The translations under genes and the position numbers were made by a program. Positions 18,025-27,701 of a stretch of 64,000 nucleotides of DNA are shown here, in pieces. Under the pieces are notes generated by a model. It was not told the DNA's origin, did not search any database, and saw only the letters and a list, made by a program, of their open reading frames with translations. Position 1 is the stretch's first letter. Each line of letters starts with the position of its first letter. Source of the stretch: Lignipirellula cremea (GTDB lineage: Bacteria; Planctomycetota; Planctomycetia; Pirellulales; Pirellulaceae); the NCBI RefSeq assembly GCF_007751035.1, contig NZ_CP036433.1, positions 6,429,001 through 6,493,000 of the forward strand, given 5' to 3'.

Positions 18025-21000
18025 GGCGCCGACTCCGCCGGCGGCGAAACGGGTTCCGCCCGGCCTGCGCCAGTCGACGAGCGAAGCTCCGTCCTAGCCG
18101 CGCCGTCATCCTCCTTGGCGGCATCGCTTCGCGCGCTTCCTTTGCCTGTCTGGCTGCCGCTATCGGCCTCCTGGACGCTGGGGCTTTCGGCGTCGCCTTC
18201 GGCAAACGGGTCGCTCTCTTCGGTCAGCGGTTGCCCCACATGTTCGGCCCGCTGCAGCCATTGGGCGGCGTCGGCCGCCTTGTTTTCCATCTGGGCAATC
18301 CAGTGTTCCTGCAGGTACACGGCGACCGCAAAGGCACGGATGCGCAAATCCAGCCGCCGACTGTATTGTTGGCGTTGGTTGGCAAGCACAGCCTGGCGCA
18401 GTTGATCGGCAAAAGGCTGGTCGACATGCCGCAGCAAGGACCATTCAATCGGTCCCAGAGAACCGGGCGTACGTTCTTCGTGGATCTTCAATTGTGCACA
18501 CGCCTTGAGGAAGTCCGCGTTTTCCAGCATCCGTTTCCGGGCGGGCGCATCTCCTTCCAGTAACAGGCCAATCAGGCCGAAGTCATCAAAACGGCGGCGT
18601 TTCTCTTGAACTCTTTCATTCCAGTCGGCATCCTGCTGGGCGACGCTCTGGTTCGCGCGAAAGAGCAGCGCCGCGATCAGCGTCAAACGCGTTCCGAACG
18701 AAGGCGCCGCCGCGTGCGACTGTTCCGCCAGTTCGACCACTTCGTCGGGCGAGTTGCCAGGCAGCACATCGGACGACGACATCAGCGCATAGGCCAGCCG
18801 GTTGGCGGCAATCGCAAACAACACGCCGGGCGGATCCTGATCCGTTTCAGCCAGATTACGACGCAGGATCTTCAGTTGGTCCCGCGAGAGTTTTGCGTAC
18901 TGCTCGTCGTTCGTGCCCGGCAGGTACTCCGACACGGCCTGGCGCTGCGCCGCCAGATCAAACACGTTGCTTTCAGCCCGTTCCACCAGTGCTTCCATCA
19001 TCCCGGTATCGCGTTCCATCGCAGCGTACTCCCGCAGGACTTCGTACGTGAGTTCCTGGCTGGGAGCCAACACCAGAACCCGCTGATAAACCTGCAGGGC
19101 GGCCTGAATATCCTGATGGCCCGCCAGACGCTCAGCCCATGCCTGGCGGCCAGCGTCGTCTTCAAACCAGTACGAAAGCAGCGAAAGTTCAATCGGGCCG
19201 CGGGGCGGGACGGTGGACTGGGCCAGGAGCATCTCCCGCAGGGCGGCCCGCCAGAGCGCCATGGCGGCGTTCGTTAAAATAATAGCGTCGTCAGGAGCGT
19301 GCGACATGGCCTTCTGCAGACGATCGATGCCGCCCTGCAGATCTTCCGGATCGCCCGTCAACCGGTACAGCGACAAGTACGCCAGTCCGCAATCGTTCAG
19401 CGTGGAGGCGTTCTCGGGCAGCTCCTCGAATTTCTCTAACGCCTGGCGATACCGTTCCGACGCCAGTTGCCTATTGCCGCGAGTTTCGGCCAGGCCGCCC
19501 TGAGCGCGAAACAGCGAGGCCTGCACCTGCGGCATGGCTAGATCGCTCTGCTCCAGCCAGTAGATCTGGTCTTCCAGATCCAAAGGAGTCATCGCCCGCA
19601 GATTCGCGATGGCCTGCTTGCGAACGAGGTCGGTTTCCTGATGGAAGGCTTCTTCCATCAGCCGCCGGGCTTCGACCAGTTGGCCCAGCTGGCGTTGCAA
19701 TTGCGAGACGGTAATCAACCAGTTCCCATCGCGCTGGTGGGCGGTCAGCAGTCTTTCGAACTGCCTGGCCCCTTTTTCGGGATTCCCGAGCCAGTAGTAA
19801 ACCTTGCCCAGGGACAGGCGATACTCGTCGGTTTCTTCGGCGAAACCGGCGATCGAAAGAAACGTTCTTTCGGCATTGCGAAGCGCGGTCCGCCTGCCGG
19901 CGCGGCTGCGAGATTGCTGACTCATATGCAATTGCCAGATCCCCAGGTCCAGCACCAATGGCACCACCTTCATCGCCTCGACGATATCCTCGCGCACCTG
20001 CTCCAGGTTCGGCTCGCTTTCCAGCTGGCGATCGACGTATTCATTGACCAGCCGATCGCGTTCTTCGGGAGAGGCCAGTTGATACTCCTGATAAAAAGCT
20101 TCCGGCGCATCGTTCTGGCCAAGGGCGCTCAGTTCCGAATCCTCCGCCGTCATGTACGACTCGTGGTATTCCTGCTTCAGCTGCTCCAGCAGCACCAGCC
20201 GCGACCTGCAGTAAGGAGCCATCATGCGACTCGCACGAGCAAAGTCTCCTTCGCTGGCGAATATCTGCGCCAGCACCCGGGCGCCTTCGCGATCCCCCAG
20301 AAAATCCTGCAGAGGGCTCAGCACCTGTTTGGCTTCGGCCAGTCGCCCTTGACGCTCGTAGAGCTGCCCCAGACGGGAAGCCAGATCGGGGTCCTGGGGG
20401 TTATTCTCGACGGCGATTTTCAGGAAATTCTCCCGCATCGCCCGCAAACGGACCTGGTCCTCTGCCGGCACCACCGGATCCAGCTGATCCAGCAGGGTCA
20501 GCGCTCCATACGGCTGCTGCTGACTCTCCGACTCGATCAGCGCCATGGCCGCCGCATAGACAGACTCGGGCGACTCCACCCAGATCCCGCGGTTCGAGTA
20601 CTGGGCCGCCATGCCGTAAACGCCAGCCAGCTGCTCGCGCGGGATCGAAAGATGCATCGAACGCATCAACTGGATCAGCTCGGCCCGTGCCTTGGTTTTC
20701 AAGCGAGTCGGACGAAACGACAGGTCGCGGTACATTTCGGCCGCTTCGATCAGGTTCCCTCGTTCCACCTGATGCTGCGCCTGCTCCAGATGTCGCTGGG
20801 CGGTTGCTTCGGCCGAATTGCTCAACACAACCCAGCCCAGCAGGACGAGAAAAGCCGGCACAACCACCGCCATCACGGCATTCCAGGCTTTGGCAGCCAG
20901 CGACAGACGGGCGCGCGACAAGAACCGCCATTCCCGCGATGACCGTGTGACCCGCCAGGCGCCCAGGGCGAACAGCGGCAGAAACAGCAAACAGAGCACC

Positions 21001-21131
21001 TGTGTTTTCACCACCGAAGAACTCACCGCGTTTTCTTCGCGATGGCCGTACAGCAGCGTGCCGGTTCCCAGCAGGGACCAGATCAAGGGCGGGTTTTTCA
21101 GTCGTGTATCGGGAGTAGAGCTGTCTGCCAT
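18021..21131 (-). CDS. Large TPR-like membrane protein
   Basis: The protein has ~1036 residues. ATG at 21131 was preferred over GTG 21140 because GGAGGT lies 11 bases upstream of the ATG and only two from the GTG. Two membrane helices are seen near residues 43-61 and 82-103, and the remainder is a long helical solenoid with tetratricopeptide-like units (for example AEMYRDLSF, LAEAKQVLSPLQDFLG, AMALIESESQ). The tail after ~980 is acidic, serine-rich and disordered. It is likely a membrane-anchored scaffold facing the periplasm or cytoplasm. It is translationally coupled to the amidohydrolase. Confidence 0.75.
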   Translation of the reverse strand: MADSSTPDTRLKNPPLIWSLLGTGTLLYGHREENAVSSSVVKTQVLCLLFLPLFALGAWRVTRSSREWRFLSRARLSLAAKAWNAVMAVVVPAFLVLLGWVVLSNSAEATAQRHLEQAQHQVERGNLIEAAEMYRDLSFRPTRLKTKARAELIQLMRSMHLSIPREQLAGVYGMAAQYSNRGIWVESPESVYAAAMALIESESQQQPYGALTLLDQLDPVVPAEDQVRLRAMRENFLKIAVENNPQDPDLASRLGQLYERQGRLAEAKQVLSPLQDFLGDREGARVLAQIFASEGDFARASRMMAPYCRSRLVLLEQLKQEYHESYMTAEDSELSALGQNDAPEAFYQEYQLASPEERDRLVNEYVDRQLESEPNLEQVREDIVEAMKVVPLVLDLGIWQLHMSQQSRSRAGRRTALRNAERTFLSIAGFAEETDEYRLSLGKVYYWLGNPEKGARQFERLLTAHQRDGNWLITVSQLQRQLGQLVEARRLMEEAFHQETDLVRKQAIANLRAMTPLDLEDQIYWLEQSDLAMPQVQASLFRAQGGLAETRGNRQLASERYRQALEKFEELPENASTLNDCGLAYLSLYRLTGDPEDLQGGIDRLQKAMSHAPDDAIILTNAAMALWRAALREMLLAQSTVPPRGPIELSLLSYWFEDDAGRQAWAERLAGHQDIQAALQVYQRVLVLAPSQELTYEVLREYAAMERDTGMMEALVERAESNVFDLAAQRQAVSEYLPGTNDEQYAKLSRDQLKILRRNLAETDQDPPGVLFAIAANRLAYALMSSSDVLPGNSPDEVVELAEQSHAAAPSFGTRLTLIAALLFRANQSVAQQDADWNERVQEKRRRFDDFGLIGLLLEGDAPARKRMLENADFLKACAQLKIHEERTPGSLGPIEWSLLRHVDQPFADQLRQAVLANQRQQYSRRLDLRIRAFAVAVYLQEHWIAQMENKAADAAQWLQRAEHVGQPLTEESDPFAEGDAESPSVQEADSGSQTGKGSARSDAAKEDDGAARTELRSSTGAGRAEPVSPPAESAP

Positions 21132-21328
21132 GCTGGACACGGACCTCCGTATATTCCGGTTGCTCCTGCCGGCCTCCGCAGGTAAGGCGGACGGATTTCG
21201 CTGCTCGGACGACGTCTCCTTTTATCTTATCACGCGAATCGCTCTCGACGCAGCAGCGGCGGGTTGGCGAGGCCAATTTTCCGCAGCCTGGCCCGTTCTG
21301 CAGCCTGGTTTTCCGTTCGCTGACAAAT

Positions 21329-21880
21329 TCATGGCGAGGTATTCAGAACGGGCGGATCATTAAAGTAGGCATAGTCCCCACCGCCCGCTTTGCGATGGCA
21401 GTCGATGCAGCTGGAAACCTTGCCGGCGGCCGGTTCCGTATTCCGTCCCACCACGTCGGCTGCGATCCGACCTTGCGGAAGATACTGGGCGTAGTACCAG
21501 TCGCCTTGCGGGGGATCAAAACCCGGCGCGCGCTGCATCACGGTGACAGACAGCAGGCGTTTTTCCGCCGAATAATTCTCCGTGACCAGAACCGATCCAC
21601 GAGAGAGATTTTTGGCGTCGCCGGCCGCATGGTCGTTCACGTATGTTTTCACCAAAGCGGCATGCGGCCCTTCGCCTGGCTGAAACTCAGCCGGCTGGCC
21701 GTTCGGCCCCTTCCAGTTCCGATACTGCGACTGGGCCAGCCAGCCCCACAGCAGCTCATAATGGGGTCGTCTGATCACCCGCGTTCCGCTTTGGGCAGTC
21801 GCAGGCGATCCCGCCAGAAACAGATGCGATCCGGCCAGGATCGCCAGGAAAAACAACGTAATTCGGCATGCAGAATTCAT
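21329..21880 (-). CDS. Cytochrome P460-family protein
   Basis: This 183-residue secreted c-type haem protein has a signal peptide of about 29 residues (cleavage near ATAQ), a beta-rich domain with ENYSAEKRLLSVTVMQR and GDWYYAQY typical of cytochrome P460/c'-beta, and the haem-attachment motif C158-I-D-C161-H162 near the C-terminus. P460 proteins oxidise hydroxylamine or bind NO. Whether the crosslinking lysine is present cannot be settled by eye. It is the only gene with this redox theme in its neighbourhood and is transcribed toward the TPR gene. Confidence 0.85.
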   Translation of the reverse strand: MNSACRITLFFLAILAGSHLFLAGSPATAQSGTRVIRRPHYELLWGWLAQSQYRNWKGPNGQPAEFQPGEGPHAALVKTYVNDHAAGDAKNLSRGSVLVTENYSAEKRLLSVTVMQRAPGFDPPQGDWYYAQYLPQGRIAADVVGRNTEPAAGKVSSCIDCHRKAGGGDYAYFNDPPVLNTSP

Positions 21881-22130
21881 GATTCATTCCCTGGAAGAAA
21901 TAAAAATCGCCGTCGTTCGCTTGCAGCCTGCGGTCAAAGCAGGCGGAGGCAACCGCTTGCCTTGCCGCCCGTCGGCGAGGGTCCCGTGGACGGCAAAGTT
22001 TGACTGGTCGCCACGATCGACGAGAAACCGGCTTGCTTTTCCGCGGAACGTGCCGCGGTGCGGTATCTCCCCGTGCAGAAATTGGGCAATCTGGTAAAAT
22101 GTCGCCAACTCGTTTTCATGGAGTGAGTTT

Positions 22131-23390
22131 ATGATAGATACCTTGGCTGTGGTTCTCGCCGGTGGAAAAGGCTCACGTCTGGAGCCGCTCACACGCGACC
22201 GGGCCAAACCGGCGGTGCCTTTTGGCGGCGGCTATCGCATTATTGATTTTTCGCTTTCGAACTGCTTGAACAGCGGCATCCGCAAAATGCTGGTGCTGAC
22301 GCAGTACAAGGCAATGAGTCTGGACCGGCACATTAATCTGGGCTGGCGCCGATTCTTTTGTCGCGAACTCGATGAATTCATCGATGTCGTACCCCCGCAA
22401 CAGCGGATCGACGAGCACTGGTATCAGGGAACGGCTGACGCCGTTTATCAGAACATCTACACGCTCGAAAAAGAACGCCCCCAGTACGTGGTGATTCTGG
22501 CCGGCGACCACATTTACAAAATGAACTATCGCAAGATGGTTCAATTCCATCGCGAACAAGGCGCCGACCTGACCATTGGCGCCTTGCGCGTCGATCGCGA
22601 ACTGGCCAAAGAGTTTGGCGTGATGCAGGTCGACGAGGCCGATCGGGTCTGCGGCTTTGACGAAAAACCGCCCGAACCCAAGTCGATCCCCGGCGATCCC
22701 AAACATTGCCTGGCGTCGATGGGCATCTATGTGTTCACCGCACGCTTCCTGTTCGAACAGCTCTGCAAAGACGCCACCGACCCGAACAGCGCGCACGACT
22801 TCGGTAAAAACATCATCCCTTCGATTATCGATAGCCACCAGGTCTTCGCCTATCGTTTCCGGGATGAGAACCGCAAGCAGGACGCCTACTGGCGAGATGT
22901 CGGCACCCTCGACGCGTACTTTGAAGCGAACATGGATCTGATCACGATCGATCCCCTGCTCAACATGTACGACGAAGTCTGGCCCATACGCACCTATCTG
23001 CCCAACTACCCGCCGCCGAAGTTTGTCTTTGGCAGCGACGGCGAAGGCGATCGCGCCGGCCGGGCTATGGACAGCATCGCCTGCCAGGGCAGTATCGTCT
23101 CGGGCGGCCTGGTCGAACGTAGCATCCTCGGTCCCAGCGTTCGGGTGAACAGCTATGCCCACGTCAAAGATTCCATCCTGTTCGAAGGGGTCGATATCGG
23201 CCGCCACGCCAAGGTGCGCCGCGCCATTATCGACAAGGGCGTGCACATTCCTCCTGGGGCCCAGATCGGTTACGACCTGGAACTGGATCGCCGGCGCGGG
23301 TTCACGATCAGCCCCGGCGGCGTGGTCGTGATCGCCAAAGCCGACGGCGTGGAACACCTGTTCGAATCGCCCAACGAACCCAAACTGTAA
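22131..23390 (+). CDS. glgC: Glucose-1-phosphate adenylyltransferase
   Basis: This 419-residue enzyme makes ADP-glucose for glycogen. The N-terminal nucleotidyltransferase motif is AGGKGSRLEPLTRDRAKPAV, then FGGGYRIIDFSLSN and HWYQGTADAVYQN. DKNMYDEVWP-like sequence and a left-handed beta-helix (SIVSGGLVERSILGPSVRV) follow. It starts at ATG 22131 after GGAG. It is alone here: no glgA or glgB is adjacent. A 250-base divergent gap separates it from the P460 gene. Confidence 0.96.
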   Translation: MIDTLAVVLAGGKGSRLEPLTRDRAKPAVPFGGGYRIIDFSLSNCLNSGIRKMLVLTQYKAMSLDRHINLGWRRFFCRELDEFIDVVPPQQRIDEHWYQGTADAVYQNIYTLEKERPQYVVILAGDHIYKMNYRKMVQFHREQGADLTIGALRVDRELAKEFGVMQVDEADRVCGFDEKPPEPKSIPGDPKHCLASMGIYVFTARFLFEQLCKDATDPNSAHDFGKNIIPSIIDSHQVFAYRFRDENRKQDAYWRDVGTLDAYFEANMDLITIDPLLNMYDEVWPIRTYLPNYPPPKFVFGSDGEGDRAGRAMDSIACQGSIVSGGLVERSILGPSVRVNSYAHVKDSILFEGVDIGRHAKVRRAIIDKGVHIPPGAQIGYDLELDRRRGFTISPGGVVVIAKADGVEHLFESPNEPKL

Positions 23391-23420
23391 CGTAGCGACG
23401 CAATCTGCAGTTCTCTCGCA

Positions 23421-23448
23421 CGGCCGTTCCCCTGCCCGGAAACGGCCG
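23421..23448. terminator. Hairpin between converging glgC and lipoprotein genes
   Basis: CGGCCGTT and AACGGCCG form a perfect eight-base stem with a 12-base loop, in the 83-base gap between two converging stops. It could stop transcription from either side. No long T-run is present. Confidence 0.4.
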
Positions 23449-23473
23449 GCTCGCAGGTAAAATCATCCGCCGT

Positions 23474-25957
23474 TTATGGCGTTTCCGGTAGATCCAGACG
23501 CCAGGCCTCAATGCCGGTCGGCGTCGCCACGATTAACAAGGAATGCTCGTCGGCAGAGCGAGCCGGCAAGACCGTCACGCCGGAGACTTCTTCTCCGTAC
23601 GTAAAAAAGTCGAACAGCTGCGCATCGCGCGAGAGGATGCTGACGCCCCCGTCGGCGGTGGCGATGATCCACTGGTAACTGCCGCCGCGCAGCAGTTTGC
23701 CCGCCGTGATCGACGGCAATCGGATGGAGATCGGCAGTGGGATGGCCCAGCCTGGTTCAAAGGCGTCCGTAAGCGATACGACCGTCAGTTTGTCGCCGCC
23801 GGGAAATGATACGGCCAGATAATCCTCGCCCGCCGAATCGTTCTGGTGGGCCGCATACACATGCTGGATGGGACGGTCAGGAACGGTGATCGCCGGGTCT
23901 TCGTTCAAAAATTGATTGAAACGAATGATCTGTCCCGACAGGCCGGAGACCAGCAGCTTCCGCCAACCGACTTCGTTGGGGGCGGTCGTTTCCAGCGACA
24001 ACACCGAAGAGACTTTCCGGCTTACGGCCAATTGCTGGCCCGTCAGACTCACCTGGTGCAGTCCGGCCAGCCCCCAGAAACCAATGTACAATTCCGGCGC
24101 GCCGTCGTCGTTCAGGTCAGCCAGCAGAGCGTCCGTGATGCCTTCGTGGGGCTGCTCTTCGTTGGGATAGGCGAACAGCAGCTGCTCTTCGTCGAACAGG
24201 TACGCCTGGTTTCCCAGGGCCTGGAAGACGACGAGGTACCGTTTTCCCTGCGGCGTGCTGAACACCCGCAGGGAATCGACTGCAGCGTTTTCCGGGAGCG
24301 GTAGTTCCCGCCGTTCAATGATCACGCCGGAAGCGTCGATTTCAACCACGCTGCGCACGCCGTCCAGCACCAGCAACGAGGCGGCGCCCTGGGCGGGAGT
24401 CGTCGCGCAGACGGCTCGCGGAGCTTCGAGGGTGCGATTCTCCCAGACGGCCGTCAGCTGCACCTCGCTCGGCTGCGTCCGCACGCCGACCTGCAGCTCA
24501 GGCGCGGCCACCAGCTGGGTCAGGGGCTCCTCGGGGCCATTCTCCAGATGCTCCTGGTAAGCCTCCGCCCGCTTGTCGGAGGCGTTCCGTTCCAGCGTCG
24601 CCAGATCAAAGCCGGCAGTCAGCTTGTCGATCACCGCCGGCAACGTTTCTTCCAGCGTGGGAGCGTCGCCCTGATGCAAAAGCTGGATCTTGTGGCGGCG
24701 GTCCAGCACGACCAGCGCCGGCAGCTGTTCGATGGCAAAGTCTTTGGCGCCGGCCGGCTCCCGCTGCGGCCCTCCCAGGTCGCGGACGATCGGCAGGTCA
24801 ATCCCGGCCTTCTCGGCCCACAAGGCGATCTGCTCGTGCCCCGACGTCGACGGCTCTGCACACACCGCGAAAAATTTGACTTCGCTTCCAGCCGGCAGCT
24901 TGTCCCGGGCCGCCATCAACCGCAGCAGATTCTCACGGCTGACCGGGTGCTGGTTAAACCACATCAGCACGGTCAGGCCGCCCTGCAGATCGGCTGCGCG
25001 GAGCTCGCCGTCGTCGAGCGTGGTGAATGCAAAGTCGTCGACTCTTTTTCCCAACTGGCGAGAAACGGTCGCCGGCGGCAGCATCAGGGACTTCACTTCG
25101 TGGACGATCTGCTCCTGCGGCATCACAAATTCTCGGGCGACCTGGAACCGGGCCGCATGGAAGTCGATCACCATTTCGACCTGCTTCACCCCTTCGGTCG
25201 CGACCAGATCCGGCAGCATGCGGGCGGCCGGAAATTGCATCCGCCGCAGCACCAGGGTGTCCTGGTCAATCCAGAAACGGAACTCGCCGGCCGGGTCGGC
25301 CTCTGTTTTCTGCACTTCGACAGCAATCTGGTAACACTTGTGCTGCTCGATCGTTTCGTCGTCGAGCCGCTGTTTTCGGGCCGCCGGATTAAAAACTTCA
25401 GGCAAGGGCTTATCGGCCAGAAGTAACTCCAGTTGGACCGGGTAACGGGCCGCGCCGGCGACGATCGTCTCGTGCACCAGCGGGTCCAGATCCAGCCGCG
25501 GCCAATGGAATTCTTGCGGGGCGTTAGTGGTGGCGACTTGCCCATCGAGGTTCTTCGTCGCCGGATCGAGCAGCCGAGCCCGCAGCTTGTCGCCATCGGA
25601 TACGACTTCCGCCGTATATGCTTCCATCCAGATCTTGTGCGGACGCTCAAACTGCACACTCAACGGACCCAGGCTGGCCTGCGGTCCCGACGGAGTCTGG
25701 TACTTCACCTGGACTTGCGCGTCGTCGCTGTACTCCCTGGCCTGCTGATAGGCGGCCGTCATTCGCGTCAAAATTTGCTCCGCGGTCTCCCCGCCCGGGG
25801 TTCCGGAGGACCAGTTGCACCCCCCCGGAAGCAGCAGCAACGCCAACGCGACCGGCGCCAGGAGTGAGCGTCGTCCGACAAGGTTCGCCCAACTCGACAT
25901 GTTCTGGCGGGAAATCGCGCGAGCCATTCGCGGTCTGTTTTCGTAAGAAGTAACCAT
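23474..25957 (-). CDS. Lipoprotein with LolA-like, cysteine-less redoxin and beta-propeller parts
   Basis: I chose ATG 25957 (827 residues) because AAGGA sits five bases upstream. A basic N-terminus leads to a lipobox-like LLLLPGGC, so the protein is probably an outer- or inner-membrane lipoprotein. Residues ~50-270 look like a LolA/DUF2092-type sensor fold. Residues ~300-460 form a thioredoxin-like (redoxin) domain (TVLMWFNQHPVSRENLLRL) in which the usual WCxxC is replaced by FNQHP, so it cannot do disulfide exchange. The C-terminal third has FG-GAP/VCBS-like units (ADLNDDGAPELYIGFWG). The function is unknown. Confidence 0.75.
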   Translation of the reverse strand: MVTSYENRPRMARAISRQNMSSWANLVGRRSLLAPVALALLLLPGGCNWSSGTPGGETAEQILTRMTAAYQQAREYSDDAQVQVKYQTPSGPQASLGPLSVQFERPHKIWMEAYTAEVVSDGDKLRARLLDPATKNLDGQVATTNAPQEFHWPRLDLDPLVHETIVAGAARYPVQLELLLADKPLPEVFNPAARKQRLDDETIEQHKCYQIAVEVQKTEADPAGEFRFWIDQDTLVLRRMQFPAARMLPDLVATEGVKQVEMVIDFHAARFQVAREFVMPQEQIVHEVKSLMLPPATVSRQLGKRVDDFAFTTLDDGELRAADLQGGLTVLMWFNQHPVSRENLLRLMAARDKLPAGSEVKFFAVCAEPSTSGHEQIALWAEKAGIDLPIVRDLGGPQREPAGAKDFAIEQLPALVVLDRRHKIQLLHQGDAPTLEETLPAVIDKLTAGFDLATLERNASDKRAEAYQEHLENGPEEPLTQLVAAPELQVGVRTQPSEVQLTAVWENRTLEAPRAVCATTPAQGAASLLVLDGVRSVVEIDASGVIIERRELPLPENAAVDSLRVFSTPQGKRYLVVFQALGNQAYLFDEEQLLFAYPNEEQPHEGITDALLADLNDDGAPELYIGFWGLAGLHQVSLTGQQLAVSRKVSSVLSLETTAPNEVGWRKLLVSGLSGQIIRFNQFLNEDPAITVPDRPIQHVYAAHQNDSAGEDYLAVSFPGGDKLTVVSLTDAFEPGWAIPLPISIRLPSITAGKLLRGGSYQWIIATADGGVSILSRDAQLFDFFTYGEEVSGVTVLPARSADEHSLLIVATPTGIEAWRLDLPETP

Positions 25958-26164
25958 GAGCATCCTTGACTGAGGTTGAGCCGCACCGCCTAGAAGGCGC
26001 AACTAGCATATTCGTACCTATTATTCGGTTTCTGCGTCGCCGCGTAAAGCTCGGCTGCTTGACCCCTGTCGACGCAACGCACTATCATGCGAAGTGAGGA
26101 CGCCCTCGGCGGACTCCTTCATTTCGACCTTTTTTTCTCGGCGCCTTTGGCCCGACCCCACGGC

Positions 26165-27385
26165 ATGTCGCAAACCATTCGATACGGACTCCAAGGCGTC
26201 GTAACGCTGACCTCGCCGCTGGATTTGATTTTTGGGGACATCGATCTCCCGTTGCCGATCGACGACCCGGCCGCTGCGGTCGCGGCCGCCCTGGATCATC
26301 CGCTGGAATTCCCGCCGCTTTCCCAGGCGACCGCCCCTGGCGATCGCGTGGCGATTGCGATCGACGGCCGCACCCCGTGCGCGGCGGCGATTGTCGCAGG
26401 CGTGGTGCTGTCGCTCCGCCAAAGCGGAGCCGAACCGGACGAGATCCGCGTGGTCGTCGCCAACTGCGATGCGGCCGGACTCGAACTCTTGAAATCGCAA
26501 TTGCCCGCCGATCTGGCCAGCAGCCTGGAATTTGAAGTCCACGAACCGTCCGTAAAAGAAGCCCATTCCTACCTGTGCGTTTCCAAAGACGGCAAACCGA
26601 TCCAGGTGAACCGGTCCCTGTTCGACGCCGACGTGGTCCTGCCCATCGGCATGCTGCGCCTGGACGACTCGCTGGGCTATCTGGGCGTGCATGGCGACCT
26701 GTTCCCCAATTTTTCCGACGAGGCGACGCAGGCCCGGTTTCGGGCGCCTTCTTCCAGTGAAATCGCTGTCCACCAGCGCCGGCGACGCGCCGAAGCCGAC
26801 GAAGCGGCCTGGCTGATGGGCGTGCAGTTCACCATCCAGGTCGTACCTGGCCCTGGCGATTCCCTGTTCCATGTGCTGGCCGGCGAAGCAAATCGCGTGC
26901 TCCAGGAAGGCGCCCGGCTGTGCGAGGCCGCATGGCTGCGCGAAGTGCCGCAACGGGCCGACCTGGTGATTGCCGCGATCGAAGGCGGTTCCGACCAGCA
27001 AACCTGGGAAAACTTTGGCCGCGCCCTGTTCGCCGCATCGCAGGCGGTGCAGGACGACGGGGCGATCGTGATCTGCACCGATCTGGAAACCCCGCCCGGC
27101 CCCGCCCTGCAGCGCCTGATGGGTCCTGGTGAAAGCGATCACTCGCACGCCGATATCCGCCGGGATCGTTCTACCGACGCCCTGTCGGCGTCGCTCCTGG
27201 CCGACGTCTTGCAGCGCCAGCATGTGTATCTGCTGAGCAAGCTCGACGACGACCTGGTCGAAGAAATGGGTCTGGCGCCAATCGCTTCCCCGGAAGATAT
27301 TGATCGCCTTAGCCGACGCTTTGATACGTGCCTGGTTCTGGCGAACGCCCAGCACGCCCTGGCCCGAACGGCCGATGGACGGTAA
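26165..27385 (+). CDS. LarA-like (DUF2088) protein
   Basis: This 406-residue protein starts at ATG 26165; the in-frame extension to 26087 is unlike the family. The N-terminal half fits DUF2088 of the nickel-dependent lactate racemase family, with AIDGRTPCAAAI in the place of the DxTRPxP motif and LGVHGDLFPNFSDE around the expected histidine region. The NiPiN cofactor genes larB/C/E are not nearby, so it may act on another 2-hydroxy acid or be a family member without racemase activity. It is first of a three-gene operon with a glutaredoxin and a cupin. Confidence 0.75.
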   Translation: MSQTIRYGLQGVVTLTSPLDLIFGDIDLPLPIDDPAAAVAAALDHPLEFPPLSQATAPGDRVAIAIDGRTPCAAAIVAGVVLSLRQSGAEPDEIRVVVANCDAAGLELLKSQLPADLASSLEFEVHEPSVKEAHSYLCVSKDGKPIQVNRSLFDADVVLPIGMLRLDDSLGYLGVHGDLFPNFSDEATQARFRAPSSSEIAVHQRRRRAEADEAAWLMGVQFTIQVVPGPGDSLFHVLAGEANRVLQEGARLCEAAWLREVPQRADLVIAAIEGGSDQQTWENFGRALFAASQAVQDDGAIVICTDLETPPGPALQRLMGPGESDHSHADIRRDRSTDALSASLLADVLQRQHVYLLSKLDDDLVEEMGLAPIASPEDIDRLSRRFDTCLVLANAQHALARTADGR

Positions 27386-27430
27386 ACGCTCGGCTGTCGC
27401 TTGTCACCCGCGATTCTGGCGGAGGCTTCC

Positions 27431-27655
27431 TTGGCCGCTTCCCACGTAATTATTTACACCCGGCAGGGCTGCTGCCTGTGCGACGACGCCCGGCGTCTGT
27501 TGGAGCAGTACGGCCTGGCGCCGGAAATGGTCGACATTGACTCCTCGCCCGAGCTCCAGGAACGCTACACGACCTGCGTACCCGTTGTAGTGATCGACGG
27601 AAAAGAGCGATTTCGAGGGCGCGTCAACGAGGTGCTTCTGCGGCGACTGCTGTAG
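27431..27655 (+). CDS. Glutaredoxin-like protein (DUF836 type)
   Basis: This protein of 74 residues has a short thioredoxin fold with active site YTRQGCCLCDDARRLL and the cis-proline loop TTCVPVVVIDGK. A TTG start at 27431 is chosen because GGAGG lies five bases upstream; the frame could also begin at TTG 27401, which has no ribosome site. It lies 45 bases after the LarA-like stop and 46 bases before the cupin, so all three are probably one operon. It probably acts in cytoplasmic disulfide or FeS chemistry. Confidence 0.82.
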   Translation: MAASHVIIYTRQGCCLCDDARRLLEQYGLAPEMVDIDSSPELQERYTTCVPVVVIDGKERFRGRVNEVLLRRLL

Positions 27656-27701
27656 CGCGGCCGCCGTCACTTTCTTCCTGCTGCAGATCGCAAACTCCGC
27701 C

